Source: Epiperipatus broadwayi (lineage: Eukaryota > Onychophora > Udeonychophora > Euonychophora > Peripatidae). From it: a stretch of DNA of 64,000 nucleotides. This document shows, one piece after another, positions 32,187-43,419 of the stretch; within the stretch, counting starts at the first letter, position 1; each line of letters starts with the position of its first letter. The notes under the pieces were generated by a model. That model made no database searches. It was not told where the DNA came from and was given only the letters and a program-made list of their open reading frames with translations. The DNA lies in assembly GCA_028023455.1 (NCBI GenBank), contig JAQFVV010000036.1, positions 7,685,576 through 7,749,575 on the forward strand, written 5' to 3'. Made by a program: the position numbers and the translations under genes.

Positions 32187-34691
32187 TTATAATAATTTTA
32201 TACTCCTTGACTTCATATTAATAAACCTTGATATGATTGTATTTATTTCCAGTTCTGCACAAATATCATTTTCAATAGCAATTAATGCCAAATTAACAAG
32301 CCGTTTTTGTGACATAGTTGTTCTCAAGTAAGTTTTAATTAATTTTAACTTAGAAAAAGAGCGTTCACCGCTTGCAACACTAACAGGTAATGTTAATAAT
32401 ATTCTTAAAGCTATTGATAAGTTTGGCATAGATAAATTATTAGAAACTATAAAATTAAGTGTTTCGAAAGGGTTTTGAGAATTTAAAAATCCTTTTGAAA
32501 AATATCTCGAAAAGCACATAATTCAGTCGAATAAATCTGTAGCATTAATATCTTTACTGTTATCAAATTTCAAAATATTTTCTAAATCTTTGCATTTTGC
32601 TTGTAACTCGCTCTTATTAATTTCTGATATTTTATATAGAAAATTGAAATTATTATAACATGCTTCGAGGAGTTCAAAGCGTTCTGTTAAAGAATTAATC
32701 GCTACATCTAAAAGTGTAAAAAACATGTTTATTTTAAATTTTTCTTCAGGTATTTGAGGTGTTTCGTCCTGATGCTCGTAATCAAATTGACGAGTTTTTT
32801 TCCGTTGTCGAACTTCTTTGGCAGTTTTAAATTCTTTCTCTCCATCAATCTCTTCGCTAAGTTCATCTGCAATTTTGAGAATGTTTTTGAAATTTGAATC
32901 TGATCGATATTCTCGTAAAAATTTATTTAGATTTGCGATCGATTCTAAAGCAAGTGAAGCATTCATATTTACATTTTGGAGCATTTTACTGACAGGATTT
33001 ATTCTATTTAATATATCATGCCAAATTATTAAAGAACAAATAAATTTGTAATCCTTAAGGTTAGTGCAGAGTGATTGAGCTTCATGTTGAATTTCTCTAT
33101 TAAAAGATTCGTTCATTATTTCATAGAGCGCATCATAAATTTCACCCAACTGATACCGTAGAGGCCGGATTGCATCAATTCTGCTTTCCCATCGTGTTTC
33201 TGATGGTTGTTTTAGAGTTAAAGTTTTAATAAATTTTAAAAAGATTGACCACCGTTTATAAGATGATGAAAAAAAATTGTATATTTTTTGAACAATTGCA
33301 AAAAAACCAATTGTATCTACATTGACTTTGGCGGCATCGTTTATGATTAAGTTTAAAGAATGAGCAGCACATGGTACGTAAAATGCACGAGGGTTTTTGG
33401 TTAAAATCAAATTTTGAAGTCCAGCCTATTTGCCTTTCATGTTGGCCCCATTATCATACCCTTGACCACGCATGTCTTCAATGGGAATCTTCCATTTTTC
33501 CAGTTGTTCAATTATTGTTGTACATAAACCTCGTCCAGTGGAATCTGTTATATCTATGAAACCTAAAAAGTTTTCTCTAATTTTAACCGTTCCATTATCG
33601 GAAGAGCGGACGTCTGAACTAATTATGGTCATTTGTTCAGTTTTACTTGCATCTGGTGTACAATCTAAAATAATAGAATAATATTTGGATTTCTTTATCG
33701 ATAATAAAATTGTTTCCCTAATTGCTGTACTTAAAATTTCCAATAATTCATTTTGGCTATCTTTGCTCAAATAATGTACTCTATTGTTTTGATCTAGGGC
33801 CCTCTCAACATGATTTTCCATAACGGGATCAAACTTCGCAAATAATTCAATTAATTTTAAAAAATTTCCGTTATTTTTTTCGTATAATTTATCAGATGAT
33901 CCGCGAAATGCTAAATTTTGACTACCAAGGAATTTGATAATTTCAATCAGCCGTTCCAAAACACTCCTCCAATGTTTCTTTTCCATTTCATATAAATTTT
34001 GAGATTGACAATCAATAGTAATTTTGTTTTTTAATCTTTTCTCAAGTTCATTCCAATTCAATAAACTTTTCATGTGAGCCATACTAGTTTCATGTCTGTG
34101 TAAAGTTGTACTTAAATTTCTCCAATTATTGTATCCTTCTATGAGGCTAGATTCAGTAGATCCAAAAACTTTGCAACAAAAGCAAAACACAGAGTTCAAA
34201 ATTTCGGAATAAATAAGCCATTTTCGAAAAACTACTTCTCCGTTTTCCATTTTTCTATTATAATATACATCAGAAAATTTACGGCCATGTACATCGTTCG
34301 GATATATAATATCTTTCTTTTGAACAGGCACCATTTCTACTAAAATAACACGTAGTTTGTCATCGATTTTATTCCATTCAGCTGGATCTTCTAAATTTGT
34401 ACACATTTGATATGATATTGGCACAATGACTTTGTTGTCACTTAACTGTTTCTTACTAAAATCTTGTTCAATATTTTCAACAGTTCCCTGTGATCTAGAT
34501 GATGTGCACGGTTCTGGTTGTTGTTGAGTATAAGCTATTTCAGAAGCACTTGATATTTTGAGATATTTATTAATAGATCCACTTTGTTTTTTAATGTTTG
34601 CTATTTTTTCAGCTTGGCGTTTACGATTTTGTGCACCGGATAGTTTTTTCTTAGTTTTTGATTCCATATTACTTTTACTCATGAACGCCAC
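32187..34691 (-). pseudogene. hAT-B transposase with two premature stops
   Basis: A single frame of 834 codons from 34691 to 32187, broken only by TAG at 33426-33428 and TGA at 32523-32525. Either MSKSNMESKTKKK (34691) or the inner ATG at 34673 could be the start. Residues about 120-220 form the TTF/ZMYM-like zinc region (WLIYSEILNSVFCFCCKVFG ... TLHRHETSMAH). The catalytic Asp regions are SIILDCTPDAS and RGQGYDNGANMKGK; the TAG follows immediately, where CAG/CAA (Gln) is expected. The C-terminal dimerisation block is SGERSFSKLKLIKTYLR, containing the third acidic residue. Length and order match ZMYM1-like hAT transposases. As it stands it yields only the first 421 residues. Confidence 0.9.
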
Positions 34692-35891
34692 TTTAAAATA
34701 ATTTTCAAATGTAATAAATAAATAAATACGGACTCTAATTTATATATTTACATCATGTATCTTAATACTTAAGATTATATATCGCTAATTTAGATGTCCA
34801 ACACAAATTACTTCTTGCGCCAAAATACAAAACTCTATACGCGGAGGGGAAGAAGTTGTTTAACTTGTTTACCTAAAAAAGGCAGCTAATAAATTGGAAA
34901 TATTGAGCCATTGACATTAAAAATGGTCAGGTTTTAAAATAACTCAAGTGTCCACTTTTTTACGCTTGATTGAACATTTTAGTTTTACCATTGGCAAGAT
35001 TTTCTTTTGTTATCATATATTTTTCTGATTAACACAGGTGGCCTGCCAGGCCTGATTTGCGATTTCAATAGAAAATTTCCTGGGATTATAATTATTGTTT
35101 ACAAGTTCTTACTAAGATTTTAAAATTTGCGATAAACATCATAAGCAAACGTATGTAATTAATTTGCAAACCTAATTAGTATGCAGAAAAAATAGACTTT
35201 TGACAACGATTAAAATATATAAAATAAAAAGTAAACTGAAAATTATATTAAGTTTACTGGAATTATACCTATAATATATATTACATACACGTTCGAATAT
35301 TTATATCAAATTATTATTTAAATAAAAAATTAGAAAATGTTTTATTTTGCAATATTATAATCGTTTCTTACGATTTCAAAATTATGTACATGATCTAATA
35401 TATATATACGCATATACATACATAAGTTCTAATTTATAATACTTTTAGTGTGTGTTTATTTATATATTTGCTAGCAGAAAGTTACTTATAGTTTACTATA
35501 AGCAGTACTATATATATATATATAAACATTACAATATGAAATTTGTAATATAATAAACTTTATGTTTAGTTTATTGTTCATGATAAATAATAGATTTGAT
35601 TGTTTTATATTTTTAATATTAAGCAGAGCTTGTGTGCAGGCCTGCTTGTGTGTGTCATTTAATAAGATATAATATGACTTCATATGATTTTCAATAATCT
35701 ACTCTCAATAATTTTTGTAAATAAACATTTGAGAATAATATTCTTCAAATGTGAGTATTTTTGTTAGTAGAGTTTTAATTTCTCAGGGATGGCGCCTTCT
35801 TTTTCAGATGCTAATCTCTCAGTGATGGCGCCTCCTTCTGCCAGCGCCCGCATGCCTAGCATGCGTTGCATGCCCGCTTCCACCGGCCCTG

Positions 35892-36310
35892 GCAAGATAA
35901 ACAATTAGTATCCATTTTAGTTAGATTTTTTCCCCTTTATCAAAATTATGAGTGTTTCTAAATCCTCCTTAGATATACCATTAATTTCTATTAATTTACA
36001 AATGCCATTACCTTCACTTTCCAATAAATTTTGTCCATGAAAAATTTCCAAGTCTTGTGAATCATTTACCTCTGACACAATTTCCTTCATTTTGTTTTCA
36101 TTCACTTCCACTTCGTTATTACTGCTTGAATTATGATCACATTTATTACAAATGTAAGACGGCTACTTCATTTTTATGCAATATTGCCCCATTAGATTTT
36201 ACACATGATTTATGAAACTTAGTATTGTTTAATACATCTAATTCTTGGCTGTTTGCCAAATATAAGACCACTGCATAAAGCATTTGGTGTGCCTCCCATT
36301 TACAGAAGAA
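35892..36310 (-). pseudogene. LINE ORF1 N-terminal fragment with decayed PHD finger
   Basis: Minus-strand sequence from about 36290 (ATGGGAGGCACACCAAATGC) aligns with the ORF1 start at 47769 (MGRTPCALCNGLIFGKQ): both encode a short MG-x-TP start, then ALCxGLIFGKQ. Here the finger is disrupted by frameshifts and lacks its later Cys/His residues. The following frame 35917-36111 (EVNENKMKEIVSEVNDSQD) has ORF1-like acidic composition. The fragment ends at hAT-B. It shows that a CR1/Jockey-group LINE 5' end stood here before hAT-B or was truncated by it. Confidence 0.6.
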
Positions 36311-36358
36311 TAGTAATAATAATAATAATAATAACAACAATAATTATTATTATTATTC
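36311..36358. repeat. (AAT)n/(ATT)n microsatellite at LINE-g 3' end
   Basis: AAT units followed by ATT units at the boundary between the ORF1 fragment and LINE-g; part of it is the tail of LINE-g. Confidence 0.85.
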
Positions 36359-38325
36359 AATTCAATTTATTAGTAAACAACAGCTTACAAAGCCAAGAAA
36401 ATGTTTACAATGATTAAAATTAAAATTTACATAAAATTTTGATTTAATTAATCTAATATATACTTTTTAAATATTTTATAATCTGATGTAAACTCTACAT
36501 CACTAAACATATCATTATATTCATTTTGTAATCTATATACAGGTGCATTTTTTACACATGTATGTTTAATTAATGGTAAATGAAAAAGTTTGTGATTGCT
36601 GCTATTGAAAGTTGGTATTTTATATAGCACATTTGTTACTGAGTTATCAAAAGTTATTGTGCCATTTATCATTTTATATAAAAAACACATATCAGATAAT
36701 ATTCTCTTAACATGCAATTCATTATTATTACAAGATGAAGTTTTATACACATATTTACAATATTTATCATAATCCTTTTGTATTTTTTTCATATTTCTTT
36801 CATTTATAGAATTCCATATAATGGATCCATAGTGTAAAATTGGCAATATCAAACTATTAAATATTAGTTTATTAGTCTGGAAATTAAAAACAATTTTTGA
36901 TCTGAGCATCCTGCCAATGAGTTTAAATGCTTTATTAACAGAATATGTTATATGGTTATTAAAAGTAAAATTGTTTGGGAAAATTATACCCAAATCTTTA
37001 TGGTCAGTAACTTTCTTAATTTCAAGATGATCAACATGGTATCTACCCCGTATTAACATTGTTTTTCTTGAATATGTCATAGCATTACATTTATCAACAT
37101 TTATTTTCATGGTATTTTCTTGGCACCACTTGTAAAATACATCTATATAATTTTGTAAAGTTTTAATATCTTCTTTACTATTAATCTCCAGAAAAATTTT
37201 AATATCATCTGCATAGCATAACACGCTCTTATTTGGAATAAGTGTTATCATATCTGATATGTAAATAGCAAAAAATATTGGACTTAACACACTCCCCTTT
37301 GGAAGTCCAAGTCTAGATTTAAAACTATTAGACTCTTTATTATTGTAATAAACATAATTGCGTCTATCAGATAGAAATGACTTGAATAAATTCATTAGAT
37401 TGATTGCAAAAACCAATTTTCTCTATTTTCATAAGAAGTAATCCATGATCAACTCTATCAAAAGCCTTTGTTAAATCAAAATTCTTGCCTCAATAGCTCC
37501 ATCTATGGGATGTGATATTTGGACTAAATTTGTTTCTATTGACCTTCCTGGAAGAAACCCATGTAAAGAATAAGGAAGAATATTTTTTAAATAATGTATA
37601 ATTCTGTAATAAATTGATTTTTCAAAAATTCTTGATGGTTTAGGTAGTAAAGAAATAGGTCTATAATTTCAGACCTCTGATTTTTTCCCAGATTTGTATA
37701 TAGGTATTACTTTAACCATTTTCCAATAGCTAGGAAAAATTGACGTCTTAAATGACAAATTAAAAATATATATTAAAACTGGAGCCAAAAGTTCAATGCA
37801 TCCTTTATAAATAAAAACTAGTATATTATCATCCCAAGAAATACTTTTTTTTATTTTTTATTAATTTTATAGAATGATATATCTCATCCAAATCAAATTT
37901 TAATATGTTTATGGAATCATTATTGAATACGAGATTTTGAATAAATGGATATTCCAAAATGAAGTTATTATTTAGTTCACTTTGAGTTGAAAAATAAGCC
38001 ATAAAATCATTTGATTCCATATCTACTACACATGTATTTTGTCTAACTGAAGTATAATGAGTCTTTATTACATTTCAAAAATCTGCTGGATCTTTATGTA
38101 TTTTGTTTTGAGTCAGTTTAATATATTCCTGAAAATCATATTTTTCAAGTACCTTTACTACGCGTCTATAATTTCTATAGTTATTCAAATACAAAAAGCA
38201 TTTATATTTCTTATAATATCTATGAAAATTTTTTTTCTTTTTATACATCAAACTATTTTCACAGAGAACCATTTTGGAAATTTAATACCTCTACTTTGCT
38301 TAATTGGAATGAATCTATCAACAGT
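36345..38325 (-). mobile_element. CR1/Jockey-group LINE, 3' half (LINE-g)
   Basis: RT half and 3' end of a LINE whose 5' half continues at 41604 beyond an inserted RTE element. The 3' end shows the family signature: an AATAAA-type signal close to an (AAT)n tail and a short conserved stretch resembling the ends of LINE-h and LINE-i. Removing the RTE element and one copy of its 11-bp target duplication joins the two halves in frame (LSDTVDRFIPIKQ). Confidence 0.85.
36448..38325 (-). pseudogene. LINE-g ORF2, RT half
   Basis: From the N-terminal side: linker VDRFIPIKQSRGIKFPKW, then an RT finger region in several frames (37430-37860; FDLTKAFDRVDHG-like motif A near 37450). A 322-codon open frame (36448-37416) follows, with LGLPKGSVLSPIFFAIYISD (motif B), SVLCYADDIKIFL (motif C), KVTDHKDLGIIF and the LINE C-terminal region. 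That last frame is intact and long, so this LINE is less decayed than LINE-d. Frameshifts upstream of it prevent a working enzyme. Confidence 0.82.
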
Positions 38326-38560
38326 CATCATCAACCATTATCAATCCACTGCAGGATGTAGGTCTCTCCAAGTTTAATCCATCTTCTCCGATCTTTAGCT
38401 TCTCTTCTTCACAACACCCCTGCACATTTTCTTATTTCATCCATCCATCTCACATGTGGTCTCTTTCTGGGTCTTTTACAATCTCTTGGAATTCAATTGA
38501 AAATTTCAATTGTCCATCTATTATCATCTCTTCTAGCAATATGTCCAGCCCAACTCCATT

Positions 38561-40084
38561 TCAATCTTTTTTTTCAATAAGGTCAGTAACACCTATTTGT
38601 TGTCTTACCCATACATTGCGTTTTCGATCTCTTCTTGTTACTCCCAACATACATCTCTCCATACTCCTTTGAGTGGTCTGAAGTCTCTGTATTGCTCTTC
38701 TATTAAGTGTCCAAGTCTCAGATCCATATGTAAGAACTGGTAAAACACATTTGTTAAAAACCATCCTTTTCAAACACATAGGCATATTTCCTTTTAGTAT
38801 CAAGTTATTTCTACCAAAAGCACTCCAACCAAGTTTAATTCTATGATTAATTTCCTCCAGTATGTTTCCATCTGTATTAATAATCTGACCAAGGTATTTG
38901 TAACTGTTAACTTCTTCTAATTCTTCATAATCAATCTTTATTTTCATATTTTGAGCAAATCGATTAAACATTACTTTAGTCTTTTTAACATTTATCTTTA
39001 GTCCTACTTTTCTACTTTCATCTGATAACTCCTGCAACATTTTCTGCAGCTCTGAAGCATTATTTGCAAAAACAACTACATCATCTGCGAAATCTAAATG
39101 ACTTAAATACTCTCCATTTACTTTCACTCCTTTAGTTTCCCATTTTAATCCACAAAATACTTCTTGCAGCACTGCTGTAAAAAGTTTTGGAGATATGGAG
39201 TCACCTTGTCTTACACCTTTCTCAATGTTGATTTTTCCAGTATCATTATGTAATCTAATTGTTGCTGTTGCATTTTTATAAATATTCTTTAAAATATGAC
39301 AATATCCTGGATCTATACCTTGATGATCCAATGCTTTAATCACTGAAGAAATGTGTATAGAATCGAATGCCTTTTCATAATCTACAAATCCAAAACATAA
39401 TGACAACTCATATTCATTTGTCCTTTCTATGACTTCTCTCAATACCTGGATATGATCTATTGTACTAAAACCACTTTTAAATCCAGCTTGTTCTCTTGGT
39501 TGGTGGAAATCCAAAGTTCTCTGTAGATGAGTTGTAATTATCTTGGTAAAAATTTTATATAAAACTGATAAAAGGCTGATAGGTCTGTAATTTCTAATAT
39601 CTTCTTTATCACCTTTTTTAAATATTAATATTATTACTGCATTCTTCCAATCTTCCAGTACATCTTTATCATTTAGACATTTGGTATATAACTTTGCTAA
39701 AATTGTTTCTATTTCTTCACCTGCTTCTTTTAATATATCAATTATAATTCCATCATTTCCTGGAGCCTTTCCTTTCTTCATACATTTAATTGCATGTCTC
39801 ACTTCTTCATTTAAAATTCTGGGCAATTCGGAAGATGTAATAGATATAGGAGGTACTTGTTCTTTATTACTATATAATTCTTGATAAAAATCTTCTACCA
39901 ATTTCATGATGTCATCTCTCTTTTTAGTAATAATTCCATCTTTTTTTCTTATTGCAGATATAAATTTCCTACCAATACCAAAATGTTGTTTAACATTCTT
40001 GAGACTTTTATTTTCTTCTACAGCTTTCCTTGCTATTTCACAATTATACTTTCTTATATCATTTTCAACTCTTTTCCGTACCAT
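38561..40084 (-). CDS. RTE reverse transcriptase frame
   Basis: 507 open codons with the full RT core: KKGKAPGNDGI, FKKGDKEDIRNYRPISLL, motif A FVDYEKAFDSIH, motif B GVRQGDSISPKLF and motif C LSHLDFADDVVVFA, followed by the RTE C-terminal block (YKYLGQIINTDG, VLPVLTYGSETWTL). All catalytic Asp residues are present. The usual end (WAGHIARRDDNRWT) lies in another frame at about 38480-38560 after one frameshift, with one stop near 38490. Upstream, a frameshift near 40070 separates it from the linker frame. The RT itself looks intact. Confidence 0.9.
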   Translation of the reverse strand: MVRKRVENDIRKYNCEIARKAVEENKSLKNVKQHFGIGRKFISAIRKKDGIITKKRDDIMKLVEDFYQELYSNKEQVPPISITSSELPRILNEEVRHAIKCMKKGKAPGNDGIIIDILKEAGEEIETILAKLYTKCLNDKDVLEDWKNAVIILIFKKGDKEDIRNYRPISLLSVLYKIFTKIITTHLQRTLDFHQPREQAGFKSGFSTIDHIQVLREVIERTNEYELSLCFGFVDYEKAFDSIHISSVIKALDHQGIDPGYCHILKNIYKNATATIRLHNDTGKINIEKGVRQGDSISPKLFTAVLQEVFCGLKWETKGVKVNGEYLSHLDFADDVVVFANNASELQKMLQELSDESRKVGLKINVKKTKVMFNRFAQNMKIKIDYEELEEVNSYKYLGQIINTDGNILEEINHRIKLGWSAFGRNNLILKGNMPMCLKRMVFNKCVLPVLTYGSETWTLNRRAIQRLQTTQRSMERCMLGVTRRDRKRNVWVRQQIGVTDLIEKKD

Positions 40085-40425
40085 TTTACTAATTTGAGAT
40101 ATTCAATTCTTTTTAATACATCATTTTTATATATCTTTATATTCCTTCTTTTCTTCATAAATTCTCTAGTCTCAGTAGAAATTTTATTAGTCATTTGCTG
40201 CTTTTTTCTACCAGCTATCTTTGTTGCAGTTTTTAAAAGTGTATCAGTTATTTTCATATTAATTTCATTCAAATCTGAATCATGTTCAAAATCTACTAAT
40301 ACTTGAAATCGATTTGTAAGTTCTAATTTAAATTCATTAGAATATTTCTGAAGATTAGGAATATCAACTGTAAATATTGTTTTTCTTAACAATTTTTGTC
40401 TTTCTAGTTTTACATTAACACGCAT
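40054..40425 (-). pseudogene. RTE endonuclease-RT linker frame
   Basis: 123 codons (RVNVKLERQKLLRKTIFTVD onward), lysine-rich, typical of the region between endonuclease and RT in RTE proteins. A short gap separates it from the endonuclease frame and it overlaps the RT frame by about 30 bases, so frameshifts on both sides are needed to join them. Confidence 0.7.
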
Positions 40426-40436
40426 CTTGCACCTTA

Positions 40437-41277
40437 CTAATCGATGATCATTTCCTGTGTTAAATCTATTAAGAACATTACAACTTGAAATATGTATTTC
40501 CTGTTAGTCAAAATATAATCCAATTCTGCTGTACCTTCATTTGGATGTTTCCATGTCCATTTTCTTTTAACATTTTTCTCAAAAAAAGAATTCATAATAT
40601 AAAGTTTTTCTTTTTCTGCAAACTCCACAAGTCTATGTCCTCTCTCATTTCTATTACCATAACCAAAATTACCTACAGCACTTTCATCTTTCATTTGTTT
40701 ACCAATTCTAGCATTAAAGTCTCCCATAACAATTTTAAAATGTTATTTACTCTTATCAAAAGCCTTTTGTACATCCATATAAAAATCTTCTACTACTTCA
40801 TCACTATGAGAACTTGTTGGGGCATAAACCTGAATTATCTGCATTTGGTATCTGCTATTAAGTTGTATAACTAATCTTGCCACTGTCTGATACACCATCA
40901 ATCTCCACAATGTTGTTCTTCCACTTTTTATTTATAATGAATCCTACTCCACTTGTATTTCCAATATTTGTGCCTTTATAATAAAATATATGTCCACCTT
41001 TTAAATCAATTGTCTCTTCACCTTTTCTTTTAACTTCACAAAGTCCAATAATATCCCATTTAATATAAGAGAGTTCTTCTAATTCTTGCAATCTTCCTTC
41101 ACTTGAAAGTGATCTGCAGTTGTAAGTACCTAAATAAAAAGTCGTCATCAAATTGCAGCCTAGGTCCGCAATCAGGGGATTCTTAGCACCCTCCGCCTTA
41201 GGCCACCAACCGCTGCCTTGGTTGGTGACTTTACAGCCTCCTGTGAATAAGGGCCATGCTTTATTTTTGTCTGTCAT
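40437..41277 (-). pseudogene. RTE endonuclease (APE type), one frameshift and one stop
   Basis: Starts at 41277 (MTDKNKAWPLFTGGCK). Motifs in order: LGTYNCRSLSSEGRLQ, IIGLCEVKRKGE (catalytic Glu), GVGFIINKKW, then after a frameshift near 40860 QIIQVYAPTSS, a stop near 40744, MGDFNARIGKQ and WTWKHPNEGTAELDYILTN. These are the conserved endonuclease residues of RTE elements that nick target DNA for reverse transcription. The linker continues in frame 40054-40425. Confidence 0.85.
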
Positions 41278-41614
41278 AATTGTATATATGTATTGGAAAA
41301 ATATTTATCATTTACACAAACATTCATTATGCCTTATCAGACACTGAGAAGAAAGACCATGGTGTTTCTTGATCTTAAACTCAGAGGTAAAAAGCCAATA
41401 AACTTGCCACACTGGCTAATGCGTGTTGGTGAGCAGCCCATTCATGTTCGTATACTATATGAATAATCACATAGTAATAACAGCTGCAACGACAAGAACG
41501 TATGGAGTGGACATTAGGAATTTGCACTGCTCGGTTCCTTTAAGGCCTCCAAGAGGAATCAAAGGGTCTCCTCTCAGTTAATAGCAAACTCCTTTCTGCT
41601 GCCCTATCAACAGT

Positions 41615-42438
41615 ATCTGACAATATTTGATGCAATATCTTGGGAAGCTAATGATGGGCATTTACATTCATAAACTTCACTCCAAGAAATATGTTTAATG
41701 CCTTGATACAGATTATAATAGTCTCCTCATGCATAACATTTATTTGCATAGGTTATGGATTTTTTTCTGCATCTAGTTCCCACTGACAGTTGCAATTGTA
41801 GTGCTGGGTGATATACATCTTCTGATACTAGAGGATATTCAGAATTATTAATAATTATATCTGTAATCCTTGTAAATATCAAATCCAAAATATAATTTTA
41901 TTAAATATTTTGTTTACTTGCTGTAGATCTAATAGTTTAATAAATTTTGGTGTATTTTCTTTTTCCTTAGTGTTTTCATGATAAGCAACATTGAAATCTC
42001 CTAAAAGAATCATTTCATATTTATATTGTACGAGATATAATTCCAGGGTTTCAAGATTTTCTCTGAATTCATTTATTGATATATTTGGTGGTATACATAA
42101 ATTTCACATTATGAGTTTTTTATCTCTAATTCAACCCATACTGACTCAAAAGTTTAATTTTCAATATTTATCTCTTTATGTATAATATCATTCTTGACAG
42201 CTGTTAGTACACCACCTCCTCTTGATGCAATGGTGTTTGGTCTATCATATCTAATTAAATTATATCTATTATCTATCAATTGATCATTTATGATGTTTTC
42301 TTGTAACCATGTTTCTGTGAGACAAATAATATCACAATTTTCAGTAAAAATATTATGTTTTACAGTAAATAATTTTGCACATAAGCCTTTAACATTTTGT
42401 ACATAAATACTTAACTTTTTATTCGATTTATCCATCAT
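41615..42438 (-). pseudogene. LINE-g endonuclease
   Basis: Starts at 42438 (MMDKSNKKLSIYVQNVKGLC) and carries CDIICLTETWLQEN (catalytic Glu) and SRGGGVLTAVKND. Later frames are broken but recognisable near 41990 (GDFN-like, read as ILLGDFNVAYHENT on the minus strand) and near 41650 (ALNIFLGVKF). APE-type nuclease that nicks the insertion site. Not functional because of frameshifts and the RTE insertion just downstream. Confidence 0.78.
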
Positions 42439-42764
42439 GACAATATGATTGATTGATTAGAACTTCTATTTTCTACTTCAAGAGTATTATATTTATGTTC
42501 CAATTTTTTCGTGTCAGTATTAATATTTTTATTCATATCTGCAATTTCTTCAGTTGTTTTAATAGAATTATTATTATGTAAGCGACCATAGTAAGATAGC
42601 AATACTGATCCTATGGGGCAAAGCTCTGGCTTTGTTATTTGTTCCTCAAATTTGTTATCTATTGAGATATAAAATGAAGCATGTGTCTCATTTTTAGATG
42701 GCAGTTTACAACATACAATGGTAGTTTTTAAGCTATCCGTTAGATATTTTATAATATTTGTCAC
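42435..42764 (-). CDS. LINE-g ORF1 C-terminal domain
   Basis: 109 open codons ending four bases into the endonuclease start, so ORF1 and ORF2 overlap by a few bases (ATGA-type junction), a layout often seen in LINEs. It contains the conserved block THASFYISIDNKFEEQ ... GSVLLSYYGRLHNN, shared with the ORF1s at 46132, 54873 and 29982. The N-terminal part lies in other frames up to about 43010 (YITVTNKKK). This domain probably works in RNA binding or particle formation; the exact role is not known to me. Confidence 0.7.
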   Translation of the reverse strand: MTNIIKYLTDSLKTTIVCCKLPSKNETHASFYISIDNKFEEQITKPELCPIGSVLLSYYGRLHNNNSIKTTEEIADMNKNINTDTKKLEHKYNTLEVENRSSNQSIILS

Positions 42765-43119
42765 ATTAATTGATGTATAAAATCTTGTTAAAAAATACTT
42801 TTTATAATGTATTCTAAGCTTTACTGTTTGTATTATATGATTGGTTTGATTTCCATTTATACCTTTGTTATTATATTTATATACTTTCTTTTTATATGTG
42901 ACTGTAATAAATTCTTCATCATATGTTTAACTGCCTATTTTTATTTATTTTCTATGTTTCCATTTTCTTCTATGTCAAGTTTTTCTACAAAATTCTGTTG
43001 ATTTTTGTCATTTTGTGGAACAATGTTTTATTTATTTAAAGTTAAAATTATTGCATAAGTTATATCATCATTATTCTTTCCATTCATTATTTTCAACATT
43101 ATTTTTATCTTTATGAATA

Positions 43120-43310
43120 ATAATGATAATTTAATTTAATTTAATAAACATATAGTCTCGTTGTGATAAAAAATCACGCATGGAGATTAACAAAAATACA
43201 TGTGCAAATAAAATAAAAAACATTAATATATAATAAAATAATTAAATAGAAATAAAAAGTTTTTCATTATCATCAGTTATAATCCAGTCCTCCACCACCT
43301 CCACCATCAT
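43120..43310 (-). mobile_element. very short LINE 3' fragment
   Basis: Begins with AATAATAATGATAATTTAATTTAATAAACATATAG-type sequence resembling the tails of LINE-g and LINE-h, and lacks coding sequence. It looks like a heavily 5'-truncated insertion. Next to it, 43288-43320, lies a CCA/ATC microsatellite. Confidence 0.4.
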
Positions 43311-43351
43311 CATCATCATAATAATAATAATAATAATTATTATTATTATTT
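43300..43351. repeat. ATC/AAT/ATT microsatellite
   Basis: Run of ATC, then AAT, then ATT units at the 3' border of LINE-h. Confidence 0.85.
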
Positions 43352-43419
43352 AATTTATTCACAAACAGCTCAAATAAGGCCACAAGTATTTACAAAGTAG
43401 TATATATCTGTATTATAAA

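Larger units (their letters stand above)
31309..35891 (-). mobile_element. hAT transposon, ZMYM/TTF type, near-complete (hAT-B)
   Basis: Both ends read inward CAGGGCCGG, followed by related GGCGCCCGCATGC-type subterminal strings. The flanks TGCACAAT and GCAAGATA are only imperfectly alike, so the 8-bp target duplication is not clear. The element encodes one transposase (32187-34691). About 1.2 kb of AT-rich noncoding sequence lies on its 5' side (34692-35891); its 3' side holds a nested foldback MITE (31384-32039). It separates LINE-e from an ORF1 fragment of the CR1/Jockey type. Two nonsense codons are the only coding lesions I see, so this is one of the younger elements in the window. Confidence 0.88.
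38326..41603 (-). mobile_element. RTE/BovB-like LINE, near full length
   Basis: About 3.28 kb on the minus strand, flanked by an exact 11-bp duplication, CTATCAACAGT (38315-38325 and 41604-41614). It is inserted in the endonuclease-RT linker of LINE-g. It has about 320 bases of 5' untranslated sequence, one ORF2-type protein (endonuclease then RT), and a 3' end with TGATGATG-like sequence, the usual RTE tail style. The protein resembles the proteins commonly annotated as craniofacial development protein 2-like. The size equals that of a complete RTE element. The coding region has a few frameshifts. Confidence 0.92.
41604..43120 (-). mobile_element. CR1/Jockey-group LINE, 5' half (LINE-g)
   Basis: Continuation of LINE-g upstream of the RTE insertion: the rest of the endonuclease (41615-42438) and the C-terminal part of ORF1 (42435 to about 43010). 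The 5' end is truncated near 43120, next to a short 3'-end-like fragment of another LINE (43120-43310). Confidence 0.75.

Noticed and set aside
31309-35899. Clean 8-bp target duplication for hAT-B
   Set aside because: The flanks TGCACAAT and GCAAGATA match only partly; I do not claim a duplication.
36146-36340. Frame starting with a poly-Leu stretch that looks like a signal peptide
   Set aside because: The leucines come from the ATT/AAT microsatellite; the rest is a decayed LINE ORF1 read out of frame.
39881-40306. Plus-strand 141-codon hydrophobic frame opposite the RTE element
   Set aside because: It is the reverse shadow of the lysine-rich RTE linker and RT; the minus-strand reading has clear RT motifs.
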